Below, in pieces: positions 1 to 8,100 of a stretch of 35,826 nucleotides of DNA; within the stretch, counting starts at the first letter, position 1, and each line of letters opens with the position of its first letter. The translations under genes and the position numbers were made by a program. The notes under the pieces are model-generated. The model made no database searches, was not told where the DNA came from, and saw only the letters and a program-made list of their open reading frames with translations. The stretch lies in the NCBI GenBank assembly GCA_945889325.1, contig CAMDBH010000034.1, positions 1-35,826 of the forward strand, in the 5' to 3' direction. This stretch comes from Klebsiella pneumoniae. Its GTDB lineage: Bacteria; Myxococcota_A; UBA9042.

Positions 1-710
1 AAAGCTTCCTGAAAATGCCCAGACGCTGCGGCCATCGAGCGCCGGATTTCCGTGGAATGAAAGCGCAATTGCTTGCGGAAAATGTTGACGACGATCACGA
101 TCACCGGTGCGACCAGCGCGGATACCAACGTCAGTTTGAGGTCGAAATATACCATGGCGCAAGCAATCGCTGTGATATCAAACAGATCGGCGAAGATGCC
201 GACGATGCCAAAGGTGAGCACCTCGCCCAAGGCCTCGACGTCGGAGGTGGTGCGGGTCAGAAGACTGCCTGTTTCACGCGTGTCAAAAAACGCCGAACCT
301 TGTGCGATCACATGGGCATAGACGGCACGCCGCAGGCGTTTGAGGGCGCGAAAGCCCGCCCACTGCAAGACGTATTGGTGGAGCGCGCGCAGACCAAAAT
401 CGGCAACGACAACAAGCAGATACAGTAGCGCGATGGTGGCGAGTTCGTAAGGACCAAAAGCGAGATCGCCCAATTTCCAAATTTTGGAAGGAATCTGATG
501 GGTCAGCGCATCGCCGATCGGACCGTCGATGGCCATGCGCACCAATTGCGGCCGCAGGACCTTGGTCAGCGCCATCACCGGCACGATGACCACGGCCAAA
601 AGCACCCACCCGCGCTCTGGGCGCACATACAGCCAGAAGCGCAGAATTAAGCGCAAATCGTCAAAACGACGCCGCGCTTTGGCCGTGGCATCCGGTTTTT
701 TTTCGGCCAT
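1..710 (-). CDS. ABC exporter, transmembrane domain (MdlB-like), 3' part outside window
   Basis: This reading frame stays open from an ATG at 710 to the window edge (236 codons), so only the N-terminal part is seen. The protein starts MAEKKPDATAKARRRFDD, then has hydrophobic segments around residues 24-45 and 75-95 and the motif AIDGPIGDAL. Further on come FFDTRETGSLLTRTTSDVEAL and two more hydrophobic stretches. This is the typical exporter-type ABC transmembrane domain (ABC_membrane), in which the FFD...G.L..R...DVE.L segment is the best conserved part. In complete members an ATPase domain follows, here expected beyond position 1. The family exports lipids, peptides or drugs across the inner membrane; the substrate cannot be told. 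The ATG lies 4 nt after the stop of the upstream gene, and that gene's end (GCAAGTAAAAAG) leaves no strong Shine-Dalgarno, which suggests translational coupling in one operon. Confidence 0.85.
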   Translation of the reverse strand, partial: MAEKKPDATAKARRRFDDLRLILRFWLYVRPERGWVLLAVVIVPVMALTKVLRPQLVRMAIDGPIGDALTHQIPSKIWKLGDLAFGPYELATIALLYLLVVVADFGLRALHQYVLQWAGFRALKRLRRAVYAHVIAQGSAFFDTRETGSLLTRTTSDVEALGEVLTFGIVGIFADLFDITAIACAMVYFDLKLTLVSALVAPVIVIVVNIFRKQLRFHSTEIRRSMAAASGHFQEA

Positions 711-714
711 CTTT

Positions 715-1377
715 TTACTTGCTCGCGGGCGGCGGGGCTGTTGCAGGCGCGGCCGGTTCTACCCAGCGAATTTTATCGGGTGAAAAACGCACAGCATGAA
801 ACTCATCGGTATCACTGCTATAACCGTCTGTCACCAACTTTTGCGACACCACAAAAACCATCGTTTTGCGATCTGGCGTCCAATAAATCGTCTTTTGCGA
901 CGCTTTGGCCAAAGTTTTGGTTTCTTCATCGCGTTTGACCGTGACATCGCCGACTTTGCCCATGCGCCCGCCATCGGTGGCTGCCAGCACCAACCGCTCA
1001 GCGCCGCGCATCACCCCAAAAAAGCTGAGCATTTTTTCCGGATCTTTCGGATCCAGTGGATAGGTCGTGTCTTCGAGCGCGTCGTCTTTGATTTTGTACT
1101 TCTTTTTCGCTTCTTTGATGACTTTGATGCCTTCGACGCGTTGGTAGGGAATCAGCACCGATTTTTTGGCCGGTGCCCCCGTTTCCACATCGTAAAGGCG
1201 CAAATTGAGGCCGGTATTGACGTCGTCGATCTTGACCAACATCTGCATGGCGTCGGCACTGAATCCAAGGATATCTAGGCGTTGCTTGGCTTCTTGCGCC
1301 ACCGCTTGCTGCGGATTCAGAACGGCCAGACCGAACAGCACAACCGTTGAGATGATGAAGGCGTACATTTTCTGCAT
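715..1377 (-). CDS. Secreted protein of unknown function, 220 aa
   Basis: I do not recognise this family. I chose the ATG at 1377 rather than the longer frame from 1404 because AAGGAG lies 8 nt upstream of it and a clean signal peptide begins there: MQKMYAFIISTVVLFGLAVL, with probable cleavage after AVA around residue 28. The mature part is soluble-looking and rich in charged residues. It has a Lys-rich stretch (KVIKEAKKKYKIKDDALED) near the middle, a segment that reads like repeated short beta strands (TIYWTPDRKTMVFVVSQK), and a Pro/Ala tail ending PPPASK. It is therefore predicted to be periplasmic or secreted. It lies directly upstream of the ABC exporter gene with a 4-nt gap and is probably cotranscribed with it, so it may be a periplasmic partner or simply a neighbour. 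The coding call is firm and the function is open. Confidence 0.75.
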   Translation of the reverse strand: MQKMYAFIISTVVLFGLAVLNPQQAVAQEAKQRLDILGFSADAMQMLVKIDDVNTGLNLRLYDVETGAPAKKSVLIPYQRVEGIKVIKEAKKKYKIKDDALEDTTYPLDPKDPEKMLSFFGVMRGAERLVLAATDGGRMGKVGDVTVKRDEETKTLAKASQKTIYWTPDRKTMVFVVSQKLVTDGYSSDTDEFHAVRFSPDKIRWVEPAAPATAPPPASK

Positions 1378-1486
1378 TTGCGTAACTCCTTGCGCGCCGC
1401 GCATTGATACGACGCGCGGGCCTGTCCGGACATTCAGCCAAAAACTGTCCTGTCATTCATGCAAAAAGCCAAGGCTGCACAAATCG

Positions 1487-3454
1487 TTAATCGACCGTGC
1501 AGGTGTGGTTTATCGGCGCCGCGGGCCGACTCAGGCGCTTTTTGCCCAACTTACGTCCCACACAAGCGGTCAGCCCGCTGTCCGCCTTGCCGTCGACAAT
1601 TGCGCTGATGTTTTCGCAATTACCCGTAGTTTCTACGATAAATTTGACCTTGAAGCCACCGGCGCCGGCTGTTTGTCCACAAGCGCGAAAATCGCCTTCC
1701 AAACCGTGACAAAGGCTGTTCAACTCGCCCGCGGTCGGACCCTCGCCACCTGCAACGCCAGCTAATTTCTCTACTTTTCCGCCCTTGCTGCCAAGGGCCC
1801 GCGCCACCGCGGCGGCTTGAGCGGCTTCAAGTTGCGCTTGCTCTTCTTTGCTCAACTTCGGCGCCGCTGGTCCAGAATTGACCACCATCGCACCGACCGC
1901 CGCCACTGGCTTGGGCTTGCGTTTGTGAATGATTTTTTGCAATTGCGCACTCAAATCCGACACTTCCTGCGTTTGCACCGGTTTGTTCTCTGCCTTGGGC
2001 GCCACTTGTCCCGGCGCGACCGCCACCGGCGCTGGTTCATCGTCGCCCAATTGCACGGTCATACTATTCTGATATTGCAAGTTAAACACGGCCAAAATTG
2101 TTTTTGCATCGTGCAGAAGCGCCTTCTTGCTCTCGCCGTCAAAATGCAGCACCGCGCCAAACGCCACCACGCCGACGACAAGCGAAGTCATCACGACACC
2201 GATCGCCACTTTCTGCCGCTTGCTGCGCTTGTCCAACCGGAACATCACGCTGAATTCTTGGAGTAAATTTTGGTATTCCTCCTTGGTCGGTTTGTGCTTG
2301 TTGGCGTCGGGCATCATCAGTTCGACGTCTTGCAAGTCATGGCCGGTATTGAAAAATGCGTTACCGTGCGTCTCCGCGGCGGTGCCGCCGGAAATTTTGC
2401 TGGGGTTACCGCGGCCAGCGCCGTCCTTGGTCAGTTTGGTCAGCCCTGAATTTTTCACCAGTTGCGGCGCCGCCTTGGCGGGCGGGATCACATTGGCCTG
2501 CATCGTAGGCCCGGAATCGTCCAAATCGTCGCGCGGGGTCGGCGGCTTGGCCCCGCCGATGGGGGTCGGTTGGCCGCCGGGGGTTTTCGACACAGCAATC
2601 ATGGGCTTGGGTTGCGGACGGGCCACGCCAGGTTGGCTGCCCCCTTGCCCTGCCGGCATAGCCGATGCCGAAGCGCGCGCCGCATTTAGAAAATTCGCGG
2701 CCGCCGAACCCGGCCCGCCGGCCAACGGCGAAGGTTGACCCGGCGTGGAAGCCGCAACCCCAGGCGAGGACGCCTGGCTGCTTGGCGCAATGGCTGCAAC
2801 TTGCTGGGGTTGCTGAGAAGGCGTGCGTGCAGGCGCGACCGACGGCGCAGCGCCCACCTGCGGGCGGATCACCACAGCCGCCGGCGCTGGGCGCGCGGCG
2901 GGCGTGGGTGAAGCTTGCACAGCAATTGCAACGGGTTGCGGAGCAGTTGGCCTTGGCGCTGCGCCTGGTTGCGGCGCGGCAGCTGCCTGAGGCGCGGCAG
3001 TTGGTTGTGGCGCTGCCACCGCCTGTGATGCGGCGGCGCGGGCTGCAGGCGCTGCGGGTAACAGGCCCGCCAGTTGTGCGACTTCGCCCAATTTGGTCCA
3101 CGCCGTCATGCCTTTTTGCCAAACCAGCGTTTGCGCGCTGATGGCGCCGCTCGCCAGCATGTCGGTCAAGCCCTGAGGTGGCATCGGCCCTTGTTTTTCG
3201 CGGCCGATGACGACATACCAACTCGCTTCAACCACTTGCACAGACGACGATACCGGACGCAGCGCAGGTTCGGCGATGACGGCGCTGCTCTCATTGGCTG
3301 CAGCCAACCGGCAATCGAGCACCTCGCCTTCGCCCGCGCGCACGATGACCAGCGACTTGCAATTGGGGCAACTGATTTGGGCTTTGCCCGCTGCGCCCAA
3401 GCGTTCAGGCGGCAAACGGTATGACTTGGAGCAACTTGGACAGGTAAAGCGCAC
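1487..3454 (-). CDS. Zinc finger / GYF / TM / AgmX-PglI C-terminal domain protein (GltJ-like architecture), 655 aa
   Basis: The GTG at 3454 is chosen as start because a GAGG lies just upstream and the MJ0042-type zinc finger begins there at once (VRFTCPSCSKSYRLPPERL). An upstream extension would add an unlikely Arg/Pro-rich leader. Order of parts: zinc ribbon with C5, C8, C29 and C32; GYF_2-type domain at about 79-128 (WYVVIGREKQGPM ... WQKGMTAW); a long Ala/Pro/Gln-rich linker of about 250 residues; one membrane helix at about 416-438; a periplasmic part with a second Ala/Lys-rich stretch; and a TonB-like AgmX/PglI-type domain from about 575 to the end. The last domain holds five Cys (582, 592, 613, 631, 652). 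This domain order matches Myxococcus GltJ (AgmX), in which the cytosolic zinc finger and GYF parts act in assembling motility complexes. No other glt or agl gene is visible here, so the job may be different. It is transcribed divergently from the outer-membrane gene. Confidence 0.85.
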   Translation of the reverse strand: MRFTCPSCSKSYRLPPERLGAAGKAQISCPNCKSLVIVRAGEGEVLDCRLAAANESSAVIAEPALRPVSSSVQVVEASWYVVIGREKQGPMPPQGLTDMLASGAISAQTLVWQKGMTAWTKLGEVAQLAGLLPAAPAARAAASQAVAAPQPTAAPQAAAAPQPGAAPRPTAPQPVAIAVQASPTPAARPAPAAVVIRPQVGAAPSVAPARTPSQQPQQVAAIAPSSQASSPGVAASTPGQPSPLAGGPGSAAANFLNAARASASAMPAGQGGSQPGVARPQPKPMIAVSKTPGGQPTPIGGAKPPTPRDDLDDSGPTMQANVIPPAKAAPQLVKNSGLTKLTKDGAGRGNPSKISGGTAAETHGNAFFNTGHDLQDVELMMPDANKHKPTKEEYQNLLQEFSVMFRLDKRSKRQKVAIGVVMTSLVVGVVAFGAVLHFDGESKKALLHDAKTILAVFNLQYQNSMTVQLGDDEPAPVAVAPGQVAPKAENKPVQTQEVSDLSAQLQKIIHKRKPKPVAAVGAMVVNSGPAAPKLSKEEQAQLEAAQAAAVARALGSKGGKVEKLAGVAGGEGPTAGELNSLCHGLEGDFRACGQTAGAGGFKVKFIVETTGNCENISAIVDGKADSGLTACVGRKLGKKRLSRPAAPINHTCTVD

Positions 3455-3894
3455 GGCGACCTCGCGGGGGTGAACTGTTCTGTGGGGCGCTGCAGCGGCC
3501 ATGCAGCGCGGCACGCGCGGCATTGGCCCACGTGACGTCTTACCGCCACTCGCGCGCCGGTGCAAGATGTCCCGCGAATCGGGCTGAAATTGTGAAGGCT
3601 TTTAGATCAGAATTCGCCGCTGGCAGATCAGAATTCGCCGCTGGCTGATCAAAATTCGCAACTGCCGCTCAGCGTGCTGTCCGGTCACATATTTTGCCGG
3701 CGTCGGCGAATTTGGCGCTTGATCCGCATCGCGGGTGGTGCTACCTTCGACCGGCTGAGCCGAAGTGGCTTGGCAAAAGTACGCCGCGCTGCCCATTGAC
3801 GCGCGGCTGTGAGACCGAAAAAGCAGCAGTTCGCCTTGGGGAATGGAACGCCAAAATTTCGGTAACACACGAAGATCCTGGGAGTTTTGCCAGC
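3455..3894. other. Divergent intergenic region
   Basis: This 440-nt gap separates the GltJ-like gene (minus) from the outer-membrane barrel gene (plus), so both upstream regions must lie here. It contains a three-copy 21-nt tandem repeat at 3604-3666. I found no convincing -35/-10 pair on either strand: TTGACG at 3796-3801 has no good -10 box at the usual distance. An 88-codon frame on the minus strand (3602-3868) overlaps the repeat and has no recognisable features. Confidence 0.5.
3604..3666. repeat. Tandem repeat, three 21-nt units
   Basis: Units lie at 3604-3624, 3625-3645 and 3646-3666. The first two are identical and the third matches at 16 of 21 positions. The shared core is ATCAGAATTCGCCGCTGGC in the first two copies. 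It sits in the divergent intergenic region about 150 nt from the start of the GltJ-like gene and about 230 nt from the start of the barrel gene. Confidence 0.85.
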
Positions 3895-5025
3895 ATGCTT
3901 AGCCCTTTTCGCCCGTCGCTGAATTTGCCAACCCAAAGCGAGCGCCTCGCCCGAACGCGGAAAATTTTGCTCGCTCTGGCGGCTGGATCCTGCGTTTTTT
4001 CGGGTGTCGCGATCGCAGCGGACCCACCAGCGCCAGCTGCAACCCCGACCGCGGCGGCGACCGCGGAGCCGGTTGTTGCGGAAAAGCCCAAATTGCCGTC
4101 AGCAAGTTTTCCACTATCTGGTGATATTAGAGCGGATTTAGGGGTGTCGGGCGGTTCTCTTGCCCCAGGCTACAGCAACCGCACCAACGTCGACACCGGC
4201 TTCTTTTTGCGCGCGGGGTATTTGATCGGTCATGGCCTATCTGCCGGTGGCAGCTTGGTCATCAGCAAAAATCTTGTGCCAGATCCAGATGGTGGCGCCA
4301 CGCGCCCTTACGACACGCTTGTGGGCGACACGCTGCTGTCGCTCTCGTGGTCGCCGCAAGAGACAAACGCAGAAGGCAAAGAAGTACCGCTGTCTCTGCC
4401 GGGTGGTTTGCGCGTTGGCGCCAGCTTGGGCGGTTCGCTGCCGACTTCGCGTGCGGCGCACCTGCAAACGCGCCTGTTTTCTTTGTCGCCGGGGGTTAGC
4501 GTCAGCCGTCCGAAATTGTTCGGCAACCTCAACGTCGCCTATAGCTTTGGCTTCACCAAGAATTTCCACCAATTCACCAACGCGGCGGTCGATACTTCGC
4601 TGTACCCGTCACTCGCGCGCGGCGATGGCGCGGAACAACAAGGCACCCACACGCTGATCGGCACGGGCAACACCTCGTTTGCGTTTCGCAATATACTTTC
4701 GCTCAGTTATTCGTTCACCGATCGGCTGTCGTTAAGCGCCATCTATTTGTTGTTCAACAATTTTCGCTATTACGACGCCCCAGTTGACCAATACACCAGC
4801 CAAAATGCAGTCGGTGGCCGCGGCCGCAGCGATTCGCAAATTGCTTTCTTGTCACTTGGTTACACGGTCGACGAAGATGAACTGTGGTCCGTCAGCGCCT
4901 TGATTCTGACTTCGTCGCCGCCTTTTACAGCTGACAACAAGACTTACCGCTTTCCGCTCTTCGATTTCCGTTCGTTGCCCGACAACTACACCAATTTCAG
5001 TTTTTCGGTCAATCGCGCATTCTAG
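3895..5025 (+). CDS. Predicted outer-membrane beta-barrel protein, 376 aa
   Basis: The start is the ATG at 3895, preceded by GGGAG with a 9-nt gap. A longer frame from 3694 would place the signal peptide 67 residues inside the protein. The N-terminus has a basic region and a hydrophobic core (ILLALAAGSCVFSGVAIA), with likely cleavage after A41, followed by an Ala/Pro-rich stretch to about residue 65. The rest is full of alternating-pattern strands rich in Gly, Ser, Tyr and Phe, such as GLRVGASLGGSLP and LSLSYSFTDRLSLSAIYLLF. The chain ends NFSFSVNRAF, with the terminal Phe typical of substrates of the BAM machinery. I cannot assign a transport or other function. It lies 80 nt upstream of the first metalloprotease on the same strand, which suggests a shared envelope role. 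Confidence 0.75.
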   Translation: MLSPFRPSLNLPTQSERLARTRKILLALAAGSCVFSGVAIAADPPAPAATPTAAATAEPVVAEKPKLPSASFPLSGDIRADLGVSGGSLAPGYSNRTNVDTGFFLRAGYLIGHGLSAGGSLVISKNLVPDPDGGATRPYDTLVGDTLLSLSWSPQETNAEGKEVPLSLPGGLRVGASLGGSLPTSRAAHLQTRLFSLSPGVSVSRPKLFGNLNVAYSFGFTKNFHQFTNAAVDTSLYPSLARGDGAEQQGTHTLIGTGNTSFAFRNILSLSYSFTDRLSLSAIYLLFNNFRYYDAPVDQYTSQNAVGGRGRSDSQIAFLSLGYTVDEDELWSVSALILTSSPPFTADNKTYRFPLFDFRSLPDNYTNFSFSVNRAF

Positions 5026-5026
5026 C

Positions 5027-5049
5027 CTGTTATCATTAAGCTGTTATCA
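5027..5049. repeat. Short direct repeat CTGTTATCA, two copies
   Basis: The 9-mer CTGTTATCA occurs at 5027-5035 and 5041-5049, with a 14-nt period, just after the stop of the barrel gene and about 60 nt before the first metalloprotease. It could be a regulator binding site, but nothing else supports this. Confidence 0.35.
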
Positions 5050-5105
5050 ATACGTTCGTTGAACTTTCGCCCCTCCATTTTCGCCTCGCTCGCTGGAGCT
5101 CTGCC

Positions 5106-8100
5106 ATGAAGTTTTTCCAAAGCCGAATTTTCCGCTCGACCACCTTTTTGGTCGCACTCTTGCTGTCGCTTTTGACGGTCAATGCGTGCGTTCAAGACGT
5201 TGGCCTCATCGACCGCACGCAGGTCAATCGCTTGAAAAAGAGCGACTTGTACGGCGTTTGGTACACGATGGGCATCGTGTCCAACATGCCGAGCTCGGGC
5301 AGTTTTGGCTTTGTCGGCTTGCAAAGTTACGCCGGCAAAGACGGCAAGGTTTTGTTCGACATTGAAGAAAACCTTTTGATCGTCTATCCGTACGGCGAGG
5401 GCGTGTTAGGCGCGGATTCCAAATGGAACAAGAAAAAGTTCCGCAAGTACTGGGATCCTTCTGTCCGCGATCGCAAGGACACCAAAGTTGTAGACAGTGA
5501 TTTTATTGAACTTGTCGTCGGCGCGCCGGTCGCCATGTATCCAATTTCCAGTCACTTTGACGTCAGACGCGATTACTCGTCTTCGACGGGCGCGCAGAGC
5601 AACGTGCTTGTGGAAAACACTTCCGATCGCCCTTGGTGGCAGCGCGAGTACATCCGCGTGGACTGGATGGGCAACACGATGTCCAACTTCCTGTTTCCAC
5701 AGGGCGGCGTCAAGATGAGCCCGGTTGACTATTTTGTGCCAGGCGAGGATCTGGAAAACCCCAATCACTTTTATCTGGCCCCCGAAGGCGGCTATTTCCA
5801 CTTTACGCGTCGTATGTTCGGCATTCCGATGTCGACCGGCGCTTGCTCGCCGTATTCACTGGCGCCGGGCGATTGTTCGGGCGCGTCCTTTGACGTGCGC
5901 GTGTCCTACCGCCGCGTCGACATCAAACGACAACATGATTACGAAACACGCGTTTACCCGATGGCGGGCGCCCAAAACAAATTCGGCTTTTTCACGTCGG
6001 AACGCTACACCTTTGATGAAAACTACGGTTTGACGATTTCTGGCCACGATTACCGCGCCGCGCGCTGGAATATCTGGATGCATTCCAAGGACTTCAAGCC
6101 GGTGATGGACAAAGATGGCAAAGAAATCGCCTGCGCCACCGACTACGATTGCGCTGAACCGGCCATTTGCGATCAAACCGATTGGTTCGTGGCCGGCAAA
6201 TGTTCGATCGGCCAACGCATCGATTATACCAAACGGGAAATTCGTCCGATTGTTTATCATATTGGCGCAGATACGCCGCTCGATCACGTGCCGGCAGAAT
6301 ACCAGACGGCCGACGGTTGGGCCGATGTGTTCAAGGAAACGATTTCTTGGTTGCGCTTTTGGGAAGAAAAATGGGGCGCTGATCTGGGCGCCGACAAACC
6401 GCATGGCTTCACCGATGCCCAGTCCAGCTTTGGCCAACGCTACTGCAACAGCCACGCGGATTGCAGCCAGCACGCCGTCGCGCAAACCACGGTCAGCCAA
6501 ACGATCAAAGCCAACCGCGTGTTGATCGCGGCCAAGAACGCAGACAAGGTCGAACTTATCAATTTTATTGACAATCCTGATGATCGCAAAGACGCCACCG
6601 GCGCTTATGTCTCCTTTGTCAACGCGTCGCCGGGCAGTGCGCCCGCGACTTTGACGTTCGGCTCGGCCACTGTTGCTGGTGTGAAGTATGCGGCAGGCGA
6701 CCTATCGGCCAGCAAGCAGGGGGCCGCGATGTCGGCCAGCGACGCGGGCTCGGCTGGCGGCAAGGTCATTGAAATTACAGTTGAAGCGGGAGCCGCCAAA
6801 GCAACCCTGCCCAACGTGAAGATCAAATCCGGTGAAGCCTATGTTGTGGTATTTTACGGCAATGATGGCGTTGCGGTGATGCGCACGAGCTTGGGCAAAG
6901 TCGGATTGCGCTTTTTCAACGCCATTGCCACCGTCGCGGGCGACGCCACCAAGCCGTCTGCGGGTGAGACTTTGGACGGCGGTGTCAACGGCACCAAAAC
7001 GCGCGACGATTTGGTTTACGGCCAAGGCAGCGACTTTGCGTACGCCGTGGCGGACTCGGTCCATGCAGTATTCTTGAAGAAAGGCCAACGCGGCGACGTC
7101 AGTTGCTTTGTGGACAGCGGCATCGGCAAGTGCATCGGCTGGCATCAGGAATTGACAGCGCAAGACAGCAAGCGCCGCCTGGAAATCCGCGACGGGCTTG
7201 AGTCGGTGTTTGTCGTTTGTGAAAACCAGTTCACGCGCAGTGCGCAATCCTGCAAAGATTCTGGAGAGTACGGCAAAGCCGAGGCTTGGAATGACTGCCG
7301 CTATTACGGCCACACGCGCAAGAACGACAAGGGGGGCGGGAACGGCGAGACGTATGAATTCAATCCTTGTGCCGATGTGAACGACGGCGGTTTGGTCAAG
7401 CACGCTGCTGAACCGAAGATCGGCGGCGATTCGCGCTACAACTTCATGTATTGGGTGACCAATTCGGAGGCCAACTCGCCGCTCGGCTACGGTCCGGCTG
7501 CGCCCGATCCGGTCACGGGTGAAATCCAGTGGGCCACCGCCAATGTCTATGGCGCGGCCATGATCACTTACGCGCAATATGCCAAAGATTTGGTGGACTT
7601 GCTTAACGGAGAGTTGAATGTTGACGATTTGAAAACCGGCAAATACCTGCGCGATTATGTGGCCAAAAAGCAATCGACGACGGCCAAAGACAAGTCGTGG
7701 TTTCAAGGTGCTGCGGTTATCGACGATGCACTGCTGACGCCGGCACAAAAATTGGAACAGGCCAAGTCCGAAGCGACCGTGCGCATGTCCGACAAGTATT
7801 CTGGCGCGTCTGGCCCGTCGCCCACGGATGACGATTTGGCCAAGGCACCGGATTTTTCAAAACCCGGCATGATTGCGCAGTATTTGAACAAGAATGGCAT
7901 GATATTCGATGTCAATGAAGTGTTTGCGCGTTTGGACAAGATCAAGGGCACCCCGCTAGAACGCGCGATGATCAATGATGAAATGGCGCTGGTCGCTTCC
8001 GAGGGTGCGGCCCAACCGGGCAGCGACATCAGCCCCGAAATGCTGGGCAAAATTGCTCCGACCGGCTGGGCGACGCCCAAGCGCATGATGAGCGAGCACA

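Noticed and set aside
1423-1432. 10-nt palindrome TGTCCGGACA upstream of the secreted-protein gene
   Set aside because: It is too short to separate from chance, and the flanks do not extend the symmetry.
3602-3868. 88-codon minus-strand ORF in the divergent gap
   Set aside because: Its end is made by the 21-nt tandem repeat (RRILI units). It has no clear ribosome site and no recognisable sequence.
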